From NCBI GenBank assembly GCA_014946745.1, contig JADCRD010000002.1, positions 558,001 to 622,000 of the forward strand: a DNA stretch of 64,000 bases, read 5' to 3'. How positions within the stretch are numbered: the first letter of the stretch is position 1; every line of letters begins with the position of its first letter. This stretch comes from Lysobacterales bacterium. GTDB lineage: Bacteria; Pseudomonadota; Gammaproteobacteria; Xanthomonadales; Xanthomonadaceae. This document shows positions 27,498-36,694 of the stretch, in pieces. The position numbers and the translations under genes are program-made. Under the pieces are notes generated by a model that was not told where the DNA came from, did not search any database, and saw nothing but the letters and a program-made list of their open reading frames with translations.

Positions 27498-27643
27498 AGT
27501 CAGTCACTTGCTTAGAAGGCAGATCGAGCATGCTTTTGGTCCTGCCGCGGCGCCTCTCGCGAGATCCGCGTGCAAGCCTGAGCGCGATCGAGCGGGGCCT
27601 TGCCTCTTCCGAAAGGGTCCGTCCTCGCTGCCAGAGTGCCGCA

Positions 27644-27838
27644 ATGGCCAGCCTCGCCAAGACCAACAAGTATCTCGCCACGGCCGAGCAGCGGAAGCAG
27701 GTGGTGCGGATCACCATCGCCACCTCGTCGGCTATCGATGGGATCTACGCGCCCTTCAAGCAGCCCAAGGCTGCGAAGAAAGCGCCTGCCGAAGGCGTCA
27801 AGGCTGTGAGGAAGGGCCGCAAGCCTCCCAAGGCGTAA
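27644..27838 (+). CDS. Small protein with FicA-like inhibitory motif
   Basis: This 64-aa protein begins MASLAKTNKYLATAEQRK and carries TSSAIDGI at residues 27-34. FicA/VbhA antitoxins inhibit Fic proteins through a helix with [ST]xxxE[GN]; SSAIDG fits that pattern with Asp for Glu. It ends in a Lys-rich tail. The gene is divergent from an intact fic gene, and a paralogue with the motif at the same residue numbers lies divergent from a fic remnant at 43.9 kb. I infer that it is a Fic regulator; no direct proof is visible. Confidence 0.65.
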   Translation: MASLAKTNKYLATAEQRKQVVRITIATSSAIDGIYAPFKQPKAAKKAPAEGVKAVRKGRKPPKA

Positions 27839-27877
27839 TGCGCGTAAGCGACGAGGCATCAAGGTGGGTCCCTGCAA

Positions 27878-28012
27878 TCAGCGAGCTGATTGCCTGCCAT
27901 GCTCTCGGGTAGGGGGCAGCTGCCGCTCCTGGATGTCCGACCTATCGCGCAACAGGCTGCCGACCCACTCGTCGTGGATCTCGTCGGTGCAGCGTGCCTT
28001 TGAGTTCGCCAC
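27878..28012 (-). pseudogene. Remnant of a PIN-domain toxin
   Basis: Two bases after the antitoxin stop, a GTG frame of 44 codons reads ...ARCTDEIHDEWVGSLLRDRSDI.... The W/R-C-T-x-x-I-H-x-E-W segment followed by L(L)x-x-R-x-D is typical of the middle of PIN-domain toxins that follow this type of HTH antitoxin. The N-terminal catalytic strand (usually DACVLYP or similar) and the C-terminal half are missing, so no ribonuclease activity is expected. Confidence 0.55.
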
Positions 28013-28014
28013 GC

Positions 28015-28473
28015 TCAGTAGCCCAAGCCGAGCTCTTGTGCGTCGTCGGCCAGCTCATCCAGCGCTGCCTTGCGGTTGACCTGCGAGCGGGCGCGGTACT
28101 CCATCAGATCCGTGAACATCACGCGCCGATGGGTTCCGACCTTGCGGAAGGGCGGCTCACCCGCTTCCAGCAGCCCCATCAGGAACGGCCCGGAGACGTT
28201 GAGGAAGTCTGCCGCCTCCTGTGTGGTCAGCTCGGCATGGATGGGCACGATGCTGACCGCATTGCCGCGCGCCATGTGCGCCAGGATGTCGACCAGCATC
28301 CGCAGCGCTGACGCCGGCACTTCGATCTCCCGGTCGCCATCGATTACCCGCAGCCGAGCCGCAGCGCCAACACCAATGCAGGCTGCCAGCCGGCGGCTGC
28401 TCTCACCGGCAAGGCGGGCTTCCTGCTCAGTTGGCAGCTGAGACGGAAGCTGCGTGGTGATCGCGGCATTCAT
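28015..28473 (-). CDS. Excisionase/HTH-type antitoxin (orphan partner of a PIN toxin)
   Basis: The 152-aa product has a C-terminal MerR/excisionase-like DNA-binding domain ([45 protein letters not shown]) and ends in [15 protein letters not shown]. This architecture is the antitoxin of a PIN toxin pair widespread in proteobacterial islands. The toxin gene expected immediately downstream is reduced to a fragment (27878-28012). ATG 28473 is preceded by AAGGGG. It is divergent from hipBA across a 339-bp region. Confidence 0.8.
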   Translation of the reverse strand: MNAAITTQLPSQLPTEQEARLAGESSRRLAACIGVGAAARLRVIDGDREIEVPASALRMLVDILAHMARGNAVSIVPIHAELTTQEAADFLNVSGPFLMGLLEAGEPPFRKVGTHRRVMFTDLMEYRARSQVNRKAALDELADDAQELGLGY

Positions 28474-28671
28474 GGCCTTGCCCCTTCGGAGAGGTGGATG
28501 GAGAGACTGGCACCCAAACGAAACAAAGGAAACATGCGAACCCAAAGGACCGCTGACGGGCACACCGGGGAACCGGCGGGGCCAGACTTCGGCCCATTGA
28601 CGGGTAGGGGCCGACTCAAGGATCAGCCCCGCCCCGCTTTGGATGAGCGACGCCCTGCCAGCTAAGGTCCA

Positions 28672-28795
28672 GCTTAGATTTTCGGCAAACACTGCACCGA
28701 GCCCGCTCAATCTAAGCCTGAATTTAGATTTACTCCCCCTCGAACATGGCTTAGTTTCTGCTGCAGACCGCCCTCTGCACGCCGAAAACTAAACC
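28672..28795. promoter_or_regulatory. Inverted repeats upstream of hipBA, probable operators
   Basis: GCTTAGATT (28672-28680) and AATCTAAGC (28709-28717) are an exact inverted repeat, with a further TTTAGATTT at 28723-28731. Closer to hipB, TTAGTTT (28751-28757) is mirrored by AAACTAA (28786-28792). HipB-type repressors bind paired palindromic sites upstream of their own operon, so these AT-rich repeats are good operator candidates. The rest of the 339-bp region shows nothing else. Confidence 0.5.
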
Positions 28796-28812
28796 CACTC
28801 AGGGATCCCGCC

Positions 28813-29046
28813 ATGGATCGCGCCATCCGCACCGCCGAAGACCTGGGCCGCCTGATCCGCGATCAGCGCAAGCGGCAGGGTCTGCGCCAGACCGATCTGG
28901 CCGCCATCATCGGCGCCAGCCACGTGTTCGTGGGCGACGTCGAGAGGGGCAAGCCCAGCGTCCAGTTGGGTCGCGTGCTGCGCCTGCTCGACGAGCTGGG
29001 TCTTGAGTTGCGCTTGTCTGCCCCGGACGCCGAGGGTTCCGACTGA
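28813..29046 (+). CDS. hipB: HipB-type XRE antitoxin
   Basis: The 77-aa protein is a compact helix-turn-helix of the XRE/Cro family: LGRLIRDQRKRQGLRQTDLAAIIGASHVFVGDVERGKPSVQLGRVLRLLDELGLEL. HipB dimers repress their operon and neutralise HipA. Its stop overlaps the hipA start by one base (TGATGG), the standard order and coupling for hipBA. The AT-rich inverted repeats upstream are likely binding sites. Confidence 0.92.
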   Translation: MDRAIRTAEDLGRLIRDQRKRQGLRQTDLAAIIGASHVFVGDVERGKPSVQLGRVLRLLDELGLELRLSAPDAEGSD

Positions 29047-30317
29047 TGGACGGGGCGCAGCGATCCCTGCAGGTCTGGTACCGGGAGCGGCCCGTGGCGG
29101 TGCTGGATGACGCGGGCTCGCACTGGTCGCTGAGCTATGGCGAAACCTGGCGCCAGGCTACCGATGGCTTCGACCTGTCGCCGGCTCTGCCGCGCGTGCA
29201 GGGGCGCATCGAAGACGGCGGATCGCAGCGCCCGGTGCAGTGGTTCTTCGACAACCTTCTGCCCGAGGAGGGCGCGCGGGAACTGCTGGCGCAGGAGGCG
29301 CGGCTGCCGCAGGCCGATGCCTTCGGGCTTTTGACCTACTACGGCGCGGAGTCCGCCGGCGCGCTCACCTTGCTGCCGGCCGACGCCACCCCCGCTGCCG
29401 CAGGCCTGCAGCCGCTGCCCGACGCCGAGCTCTCGCGCCGCATCCGCGCCCTGCCGCGGGAATCCCTTAGCGGCCAGGCGCCGAAGCGCATGTCGATGGC
29501 GGGCGCCCAGCACAAACTGCCCGCGGTACTGCTGGGCAAAGATCTTCACGAGCCCATCGGCGCAGCGCCGTCGACCGTCATCCTCAAGCCCGACCACGTG
29601 CAGGTGGAGCAGTACCCGCACACGGCGGCGAACGAGTGGTTCTGCATGCGGCTCGCCAAGGTCGTCGGCCTGCCGGTGCCGGATGTCTTCCTGCGCTACG
29701 TGCCCGAGCCCGTGTACGCCGTCGCCCGCTTCGACCGTGAAGGGGAATGGCCGCACGTGCAGCGCCGCCACGTGCTGGATGCCTGCCAACTGCTGTCGCT
29801 GGATCGAGTATTCAAGTATCAGCAGTCCACGCCGGAAACCCTGGGGCGACTGATCTCACTGTGTCGCGAGAAGGCGCGCACCCGCCTCACCCTGCTGCGC
29901 TGGAGCCTGTTCAACGCACTCATCGGCAATGGCGATGCGCATTTGAAGAACCTGTCCTTCCATGTCGATGCCAAGGGCATCACGCTTGCGCCCCACTACG
30001 ACCTGCTCTCGACCACCAGCTACGCAGCACCCGGCGCCTGGGGCGCGGCCGAACTGTCGGTGAGGATGGGCGCTGCGCGCTGCTTCGGCGAACTACGGCG
30101 CACCGACGTGCTGGACTTCGGCGAAGCCCTGGGCCTGCCGCCCAAGCTCACCGGCGAACACCTCGACAACCTGCTGCAAGCGCTACGCAACGCAGCGGCT
30201 GAGATGCTCGCTCGCCTCGAACTTGGCGAGGAACCGGTTCGCCATCCAGGAGAACATCGCCAGCTGCGGCTGATCGTGGGTGGGGTGTTCAAGGACATGG
30301 CGAGGCAGCTCGCGTAA
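29046..30317 (+). CDS. hipA: HipA family serine/threonine kinase toxin
   Basis: The 423-aa length and motifs fit HipA: N-terminal subdomain with WFFDNLLPEEGARELLA, P-loop-like SMAGAQHKL near 148-156, catalytic LIGNGDAHLKNLSF near 294-301 (Asp and Asn), and metal-site LAPHYDLLST near 317-320. HipA kinases phosphorylate translation factors such as glutamyl-tRNA synthetase and cause dormancy. All catalytic residues seem intact, so the toxin is likely active when not bound by HipB. Confidence 0.92.
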   Translation: MDGAQRSLQVWYRERPVAVLDDAGSHWSLSYGETWRQATDGFDLSPALPRVQGRIEDGGSQRPVQWFFDNLLPEEGARELLAQEARLPQADAFGLLTYYGAESAGALTLLPADATPAAAGLQPLPDAELSRRIRALPRESLSGQAPKRMSMAGAQHKLPAVLLGKDLHEPIGAAPSTVILKPDHVQVEQYPHTAANEWFCMRLAKVVGLPVPDVFLRYVPEPVYAVARFDREGEWPHVQRRHVLDACQLLSLDRVFKYQQSTPETLGRLISLCREKARTRLTLLRWSLFNALIGNGDAHLKNLSFHVDAKGITLAPHYDLLSTTSYAAPGAWGAAELSVRMGAARCFGELRRTDVLDFGEALGLPPKLTGEHLDNLLQALRNAAAEMLARLELGEEPVRHPGEHRQLRLIVGGVFKDMARQLA

Positions 30318-30461
30318 CCCAAGCTGGGTGCCGCCCGGCGCCAAGAATCCTCCGTAAGTTGCAGGCATCCGCTCTGCTGCAAAAGTGTTGAAGCCATTGG
30401 TGTCGACCCGAGGGCTGGAGACGACGATCAAGGCACCAGCATGCCCCTGAAGGAGAGAAGC

Positions 30462-31688
30462 ATGGCCGGGAATCAAGTGGCTGCGACAACTGCATTCTTG
30501 GACGGCTTCCGCGACCTGATCCGCATGCCGTTGGACGACCATCTCATCCGGCAGGTGGTCGCGTCGGCGGGTCCTCGACGCATCAAGGCGGCTGTGAATG
30601 CTGGCGACAGAAGCGGACTGCTGAATGCTCTCCAGTGCTACTTCACGAAGCGAACGGCACTAGCGATCGGGCGCAGGGACCTCGCGGCAGATGTAGTCCG
30701 AGGAGCGATGAAAGCCTCAGGGATCAGAAGCTACCTGGACGCTCTGGTTTCTGCTGAGCGCGGCAACGCGGCGGCTTTGATGCAGTCGCTCTTTAAAGCG
30801 GGGGCCAAGCTTCCTTCATCTCGATTCGCCGACGCGCTTCCGCAGACAGCAGAATCGCAACCGAGCTTGGTGCTGCAGTTCAGCGAGGACCGCCCACAGC
30901 CCCAAGCGCATGCCAAACAGGTGCAACCAGACACGAACAAAAGCACTCGATCGATGAATCCGAGCGACCATTTTCTCGGACCGCGGCCAGCGCGGTCTCG
31001 ACGCCCCGCTCCGGCAGCAGTCTCGAGTGCGCAGGCGATGCACGAGAGCTCGCCGCAGCGCTCAGAGTTCGGCGCAGGTCGTCTAAAGTCCAGCCAGCCA
31101 CCGAGGCGATTCCAGACGGTCCACGTCTACAACCAGGTGCGTACTGGAAAGACCGTAACCGCACGCGCGGCCGCGTGTTTCGAACTGACCACACGTGAAG
31201 CTGACGACCAGACCGGCGAAGTTCGACCCGCGTTGAAGATCGAGATGACGAGCAAGCATCCTACCCTGCCCAACCGATACGACTGGGACAACAAGCTCGT
31301 CTTCTACCTCACTGAGGATGAGCTCCCGCAGCTCCTGTGCGTGTTCTTGAACCTGCTGCCAGCCGTTGAATTCGGCCATCATGGGCCGCAGCGCAACAAA
31401 TGGTTGAAGCTGCAGCATCAAGGCAGGCACCTCTACCTCAGCATGAGCGAAGGGAGCGAGCGCAAGGCCGCGGTGCAGCTCGACGTCGGCCGGAGTACGC
31501 GAGTCGCGGCCTTGGCGGCACGAGCTTTTCAGGCTGCAAACGACGGGATCGACTGGGCCACGGCCCGCGACATCCTGATGCGGGTAACGGCGCCGATGGC
31601 AAGCGCAAAGGCTGCGCCATCGGCGACTGAAGAGCCAGAGCATCAACGCTCCGACGGTAGCGCCGTTACCTTCCGATCGTCGCATTGA
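30462..31688 (+). CDS. Unknown 408-aa island protein, convergent with zorD
   Basis: I do not recognise this protein. ATG 30462 has AAGGAGAG five bases upstream. Residues 1-115 look helical (FLDGFRDLIRMPLDDHLIRQVV), 120-215 form a Ser/Pro/Gln-rich linker, and about 220-385 a folded domain with FQTVHVYNQVRTGKTV, WDNKLVFYLTEDELPQLLCVFLNLLP, and RNKWLKLQHQGRHLYLSMSEG. It has no signal peptide or membrane helix. It follows hipA by 144 bp on the same strand and ends 114 bp from the convergent end of zorD. A nucleic-acid role is possible but not supported by any clear motif. Confidence 0.75.
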   Translation: MAGNQVAATTAFLDGFRDLIRMPLDDHLIRQVVASAGPRRIKAAVNAGDRSGLLNALQCYFTKRTALAIGRRDLAADVVRGAMKASGIRSYLDALVSAERGNAAALMQSLFKAGAKLPSSRFADALPQTAESQPSLVLQFSEDRPQPQAHAKQVQPDTNKSTRSMNPSDHFLGPRPARSRRPAPAAVSSAQAMHESSPQRSEFGAGRLKSSQPPRRFQTVHVYNQVRTGKTVTARAAACFELTTREADDQTGEVRPALKIEMTSKHPTLPNRYDWDNKLVFYLTEDELPQLLCVFLNLLPAVEFGHHGPQRNKWLKLQHQGRHLYLSMSEGSERKAAVQLDVGRSTRVAALAARAFQAANDGIDWATARDILMRVTAPMASAKAAPSATEEPEHQRSDGSAVTFRSSH

Positions 31689-31802
31689 AGGCCTGAGACA
31701 ACACTGGAAGGGCTCGTCGCCCGAGGCACGAATAGGCACAGGCTTCAGTGCTGCGGGTCCCTCGCGCGTGCCAATGCTTTCCCTCTCTGCCTTGGGCCGC
31801 GC

Positions 31803-34800
31803 TCAAATCCCATCAAACTCCTCAACACCGATCTCCTGCACACCGGCCAGCATGTCGCGCGAGAGCGAGCGCTTGCGCCCTAGCAGTGCATCCAAGCGCT
31901 GCTCGAAGGTCTCGTACCCGTCTCCCACCATCGTGGGGCAGTAGACGTAGACGTCCTTGGTCTGACCGATGCGGAAAGCGCGGTCCGTCGCCTGGTCTTC
32001 CTTGGCCGGATTCCAAGGCCGGGTGAAATGGATGACGTGGTTCGCGGCCTGGATGTTGACGCCGAAGCCCACCGCGGTGGTCGAGAGCACCAGCACTCCA
32101 AACCCCTCGCGAGCCTGGAAGCGGTCGATGATCCGTTGACGCGAATGGTCGATCTCTGCATCAACAGACGTGCTGCCGTTGATGATCGGCGCGTCGATCG
32201 CGAAGACCTCACTCACGGCTCGCTGGATCAGCCGCTGGACGTCGCGGAACTCCGAGAAGACGATGGCCTTGTCGCCACGCGCTCGGATCTCCTCAAGGCG
32301 GTGCACGAGCCAGGCCAGCTTCGGGGAGAGCTGCAGGTGCTCGCGCAGGCTCAAAGTTTCGTGATCCGAGCGAAGCTCGGCAGCAGGATGAGCGCAAATG
32401 GTCCGAAGTCGCTGCAGCAACGCAAGGATCCGATTACCCTGCCCCCCCTCCTCGCGTGCCGTGCGGTACTGGGTGACAGCCTCCTCATACAGCCGCGCTT
32501 GAGGGGTCGACATGCGAAGGCGCTGACCGTTTGGGTCTGTCTCGGGGTGTTCGGGGTCCAACTTGCGAGGCAAATCGCGGGTAACGTCCGACTTCATGCG
32601 GCGCAGGACCCAGGGATCGATTCCGCGACGCAGCTGCTCAACCAGCTGCTCATGTCCTTCCGCTCGCGTCTCGATCGCGCGACGGTAGGAGCGCGTAAAA
32701 TCAGCCAGCGAGCTCAAGCTACCCGGCTGAAAAAAGTCGAACAGACACCATAGGTCGGCGAGTGAGTTTTCCACCGGTGTGCCGGTGCATGCGATTCGAA
32801 AGTCTGCGTGTAGCGCCTTTGCCGCCTGGGTCACGAAGGCCGCCGGATTCTTGATCTTCTGCGCTTCGTCGCAGACCACCACGCCCCAGTGCACGCGCGC
32901 GATTGACAGCTCCAGATCCCGCAGCGTTTCGTACGTCGTCAGGACCAGCTTCCGACCAGACTCGAACCCTTGCCGAAGCAGCTTGCGAACCCCAGCGTTT
33001 CGCAGCTCTTCCGGAATCTGGGCCGGTGGCATGCGGCAACTGGCGATATCATCGCCGTAGAGGCTCAGCACGTCATCATCAGACCATGTCAGAAACTTGC
33101 GCACTTCGGCGCGCCAGTTCTGCAGCAGGGAGACCGGCGCCACCACCAGGCATGGACGGGCAGGAACATGTGACTCGTGGTACCACGCCATCAGCGCCAA
33201 GGACTGCAGGGTCTTGCCCAGCCCCATGTCGTCGGCGAGCAGACAGCCTTCGATGCCGGTCTCCCGCGCGCGCAAGCGGGCCTGCATCCAAGCAAGGCCT
33301 TGAAGCTGGTGCGGCAGCAAGCGGATTTCTTCGCGCAGCGCCTTCGGCGGCTCAGCGGAGTGACTCGGTGAAGGACCAGCGGCATCCGACGGCGGAGAGC
33401 CGTAATCCAGGGCATCGAGGTTATGCAGGATGCGCAAAGCGGCGCGACGCGTCGAAGGCTTGGGCTTTTCTGCGCTGCGAGGACTGGCCGGCCGCCCCAT
33501 GGCTGGGCCATCGACAGGCACCTCGACCAGCAGTCGCTCCGCATACTCGGTGGGAAGCCTGACATGCTCATGGCCTGGCAGGGACACCTGAGCCTGCCCG
33601 GCGGCGCGCGCTTGGATGACCCGCTGCTGCAGCTCTTCGCGCTCCTGCTCACCAAGCTCGATCCGTTGGAACCCGACGCCTGAGGCATCAGGCACCGCGA
33701 CACCGCGCTCAATATTGTCAGGGAGCCAACCTTGATCCGCGCTTTTCTTCGCGATGTAGGGCACGACCTGTGGCGCAGCTTGGTCGAATCCGATTACGCG
33801 CTCGCTGTAGTCATCCAGGCGGAAGAAGGCATCAAACCCGCTTGCGAGCTGGGCCATCGGGCGCTGAGCAAGCCACTCGGCGATTTCGGACAGCGCAGCT
33901 TCGGAGGCCGGCGTCAGCTCGACCTCTCGGCCGTCCACCGAGAACAGCGGCAGACCCTTGGCCCTCGATCGCTCGGCTGCCTGCAGCAATCGCTCAGCCA
34001 GCGACACATCAAGTGCTTCGTCTTCGCTGACGTCGCTGTCGCCCGCAGGGACAAAGCGAACATGCCGAGTTCCTGACTCCTCACTCCAGACCTCAAGGCG
34101 ATAGCCCAGCAGCCGAGCCTCCGCACGCGCCTGGATCAGCTGATCCTCGTCGATAGCGTCACGCGCCTCATCGCCGAGCACAGCAAAGGGGTTGTGCAGG
34201 AACAGGCGCGCTTCGTCCGAGGCAACTCGCCGTCCCGGGATGGCCTTGATGGCAGATAGAGCTGCGCGGGCAGCTTCATTCGGCGCCACGTGGACCAGGC
34301 CACCGTCAGCGGTGGGCACGTCATAGCGCTCCTGCACCTTCGAATATCGATCGAACGCCCTGAGAAAGCCCTCAGGTCCGTTGTCGAAGCCGGGCTTCAA
34401 CTCCACCACGGGGTCGCCCAACGCCTGCGAGCGGTCAAAGGTGAGCTGCACCCGCCCTGGCGAAAGCACGCGCGTGCGCGACAAGTAGTCGTCCAGCAGA
34501 GCGCCGGCATGCTCCGCTCGGGCCTGCACCACACCCAGGGCATACATCCGCTGCGCCGGTTCCAGCGATGGGCTGCGCTGCTGGAACTCCTCAAGTGCCT
34601 CACACAGCGCCCATTGGGCGGCACCCAGCAAGAAGCGATCCCCCGCGACCTCGATCAAGCCGCCAACGAGACTCGCACGGGCTCCCGGCTTTGCCCCAGA
34701 AATCCACTCATCGATCCAGACCGAGAAGTCGGCATCCGAGGGTGTGCCGCTGGACGCCAAACGCGGGACCCAGTCGCCCACGGCCGGCAGAGACAGCAGG

Positions 34801-35045
34801 CGAAGACCGCCCTGATGGTCAGGCTCATCCAGCAGTCGATACAGCTGCGTCCACGCCATTCCATGGCCGCCGACGGACCCGTTGGCGAGGCCTTCCGCAA
34901 CGAGCAGCTCCAGATAGCGCGCAGCTGCAGCCAACGCAGGCACAGCTCGTACTTGGTCCTTGGGCAGAGCCCACTGAATTCCAGCTGTGGAAAAGCTGGG
35001 CTCCACGTTCACAGCCGCCGGCTTTTTCCATGGAAATCCGATCAC
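31803..35045 (-). CDS. zorD: Zorya type I protein ZorD, SNF2-family helicase
   Basis: The 1080-aa product has an N-terminal half without a known fold and a C-terminal Swi2/Snf2 helicase. Motifs are intact: LLADDMGLGKT (Walker A), VVAPVSLLQNW, CDEAQKIKNP (DEAQ box), ACTGTPVENSLADLWCLFDFF, AIVFSEFRDVQ and HFTRPWNPAKEDQATDRAFRIGQ. In Zorya type I, ZorD is the effector that degrades or blocks invading DNA after the ZorAB membrane motor senses phage entry. Its start overlaps the zorC stop by 4 bp. It is the last gene of the zorABCD operon. Confidence 0.92.
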   Translation of the reverse strand: MIGFPWKKPAAVNVEPSFSTAGIQWALPKDQVRAVPALAAAARYLELLVAEGLANGSVGGHGMAWTQLYRLLDEPDHQGGLRLLSLPAVGDWVPRLASSGTPSDADFSVWIDEWISGAKPGARASLVGGLIEVAGDRFLLGAAQWALCEALEEFQQRSPSLEPAQRMYALGVVQARAEHAGALLDDYLSRTRVLSPGRVQLTFDRSQALGDPVVELKPGFDNGPEGFLRAFDRYSKVQERYDVPTADGGLVHVAPNEAARAALSAIKAIPGRRVASDEARLFLHNPFAVLGDEARDAIDEDQLIQARAEARLLGYRLEVWSEESGTRHVRFVPAGDSDVSEDEALDVSLAERLLQAAERSRAKGLPLFSVDGREVELTPASEAALSEIAEWLAQRPMAQLASGFDAFFRLDDYSERVIGFDQAAPQVVPYIAKKSADQGWLPDNIERGVAVPDASGVGFQRIELGEQEREELQQRVIQARAAGQAQVSLPGHEHVRLPTEYAERLLVEVPVDGPAMGRPASPRSAEKPKPSTRRAALRILHNLDALDYGSPPSDAAGPSPSHSAEPPKALREEIRLLPHQLQGLAWMQARLRARETGIEGCLLADDMGLGKTLQSLALMAWYHESHVPARPCLVVAPVSLLQNWRAEVRKFLTWSDDDVLSLYGDDIASCRMPPAQIPEELRNAGVRKLLRQGFESGRKLVLTTYETLRDLELSIARVHWGVVVCDEAQKIKNPAAFVTQAAKALHADFRIACTGTPVENSLADLWCLFDFFQPGSLSSLADFTRSYRRAIETRAEGHEQLVEQLRRGIDPWVLRRMKSDVTRDLPRKLDPEHPETDPNGQRLRMSTPQARLYEEAVTQYRTAREEGGQGNRILALLQRLRTICAHPAAELRSDHETLSLREHLQLSPKLAWLVHRLEEIRARGDKAIVFSEFRDVQRLIQRAVSEVFAIDAPIINGSTSVDAEIDHSRQRIIDRFQAREGFGVLVLSTTAVGFGVNIQAANHVIHFTRPWNPAKEDQATDRAFRIGQTKDVYVYCPTMVGDGYETFEQRLDALLGRKRSLSRDMLAGVQEIGVEEFDGI

Positions 35046-36694
35046 AGGTAGTAGCCTTTGCCTTGCTTGTAGCGCATACCGAGACGACGCAGCTCGTGCG
35101 CTCTATCGCCCACCTCATCATCGAGCACCCATACCGTCCCACCTTGCGGGCGCCGATCACTGATCTTGAAACCCTGCTTGCTCAGCTGCACAACGATCTT
35201 GTCGGGACTTACTGCCCAACCGGCTCGGAAGGGTTCTTCTTCCTCCCTTCTGGCGGGCCGGGTACGCGAGGCAGCGACCCTTGTTGATGGACCTGTCGTA
35301 CGCACTTCACCTGAAGATCCTTGGCGGACCCCCGGCTCATCCGTCTGGATTCCCACCCGTTCAAGGTCATTCAGGAAGCTCTCCTCCCACCCGCCCCTTC
35401 TATCTGTATGGAGCAAGCGAAGGTCGTGATCGTCGCGCCTCAGATCAGCATGCTGATAGACGCGCCTGCCGAGTTCGACCTTGTGCTTGTCCAACTTGAA
35501 GGCGTAGCAGGCGTTGCCAGTCTGGCTGAACTCGACGAACAGCCATCCGCCGATACACATCAGGATGGCGTTGTTGCTGCCGGAAGTCTTGGTCAAGTCG
35601 CCCAAGCGATCACCTTTGCGCTTGATGAACTCGTGCACATCTCGCGCACGACTGCTGCGTAGATCTGGTCCGAGCAGGATCATCGTGTAGGTCATCTGCT
35701 GCTTGAAGCGCAGCCAGAACTTCAGACGGCGGTCGTCGACTTCCTTCTCGTCCTTGCAGAGCCTGTAGAAGTCCTCAAGGTCCTCCTGGGCCAGCCAGCC
35801 GCACACCATCTGCTTGGTGGCCGTTGAGACCTGCGTCCACAGCTGGTTGCGCAGGAGTTGGGGGCTACCCCAATGCTTGAGCGAAGCCTGCAGTAGCGCC
35901 TCGTTGCGTCGACTGCTATCCAGCTGTGCTAGCCGTTGCAAGCAGGCTGCCAGCAAGGGATTGACCGCGCCGGGCGTCCGCTCGGCAAATTGCAGCAGGT
36001 CGGGCAGTCGACGCTGCAGCGCCTCCAGATCCATCCGCCCGACGCACTCGCCAATCGAGCGGATGAGGTCCACCCACAGCCAGCTCGCAGGCGGAATCTC
36101 CACCGTGGCCTGCAGATCCTTCAGCTCCTCGGTGTTGCCGACGACAAACGCCTGCGCGTACTCGAGGGTCGGGGCTCGCGAAAGCAAACGCTGATGGCGC
36201 AGCACGTTCTCCAACCAGTCGGGGCGCGTCGACGAGGCTCGCTCAATCTGCGGCAGAGCGTGCTTGAGCAGGCCGCGAAGACGTTCAATATCCCCGGCGT
36301 CGGCCTGTAGGAACGAGAAGAACAGGCCGCGCCAGTGGGAGGGCCGCAACTGCCCGTTTCTAGCCTGCGCCTCCCAATACGCGAGAAGACGCCCACCGAC
36401 CTCTTCGTGCTCAAGCGCAGATCGTCCGCCAAGGCTCTTCAGCTTGATGCTGAAGGCATGCGCCAACAGGAACGCTTGGCCACGGGTGGGCGACTCACGG
36501 CTACCAAGAAGCTGGGACGCCGCGCGCTCAACTCGATCCGTGGATGCGAGTACGCCTGTGCGTTCGCCGACACGCTTGCGCACCTCTTCGACTGCACGTT
36601 GCAGGGCATGCATATCCGGGGCGTCGCGACCACCCGGAGCGATTCCGAGGAGGATGGCGTTCAAGCGGGTCTGGAGCTGCTGGATGGCGTTCAT
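35042..36694 (-). CDS. zorC: Zorya type I protein ZorC, EH-signature domain
   Basis: The 550-aa protein lies between zorB and zorD and overlaps both by 4 bp. The central part (WLWVDLIRSIGECVGRMD, FYRLCKDEKEVDDRRLKFWLRFKQQMTYTMILLG, FVEFSQTGNACYAFKLDK) matches the EH_Signature domain of ZorC, named for conserved Glu and His residues. The C-terminus has a separate 80-residue basic module (FRAGWAVSPDKIVVQLSKQGFKI). ZorC is needed for defence and is thought to bind DNA with ZorD. It is soluble and cytoplasmic. Confidence 0.9.
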   Translation of the reverse strand: MNAIQQLQTRLNAILLGIAPGGRDAPDMHALQRAVEEVRKRVGERTGVLASTDRVERAASQLLGSRESPTRGQAFLLAHAFSIKLKSLGGRSALEHEEVGGRLLAYWEAQARNGQLRPSHWRGLFFSFLQADAGDIERLRGLLKHALPQIERASSTRPDWLENVLRHQRLLSRAPTLEYAQAFVVGNTEELKDLQATVEIPPASWLWVDLIRSIGECVGRMDLEALQRRLPDLLQFAERTPGAVNPLLAACLQRLAQLDSSRRNEALLQASLKHWGSPQLLRNQLWTQVSTATKQMVCGWLAQEDLEDFYRLCKDEKEVDDRRLKFWLRFKQQMTYTMILLGPDLRSSRARDVHEFIKRKGDRLGDLTKTSGSNNAILMCIGGWLFVEFSQTGNACYAFKLDKHKVELGRRVYQHADLRRDDHDLRLLHTDRRGGWEESFLNDLERVGIQTDEPGVRQGSSGEVRTTGPSTRVAASRTRPARREEEEPFRAGWAVSPDKIVVQLSKQGFKISDRRPQGGTVWVLDDEVGDRAHELRRLGMRYKQGKGYYL

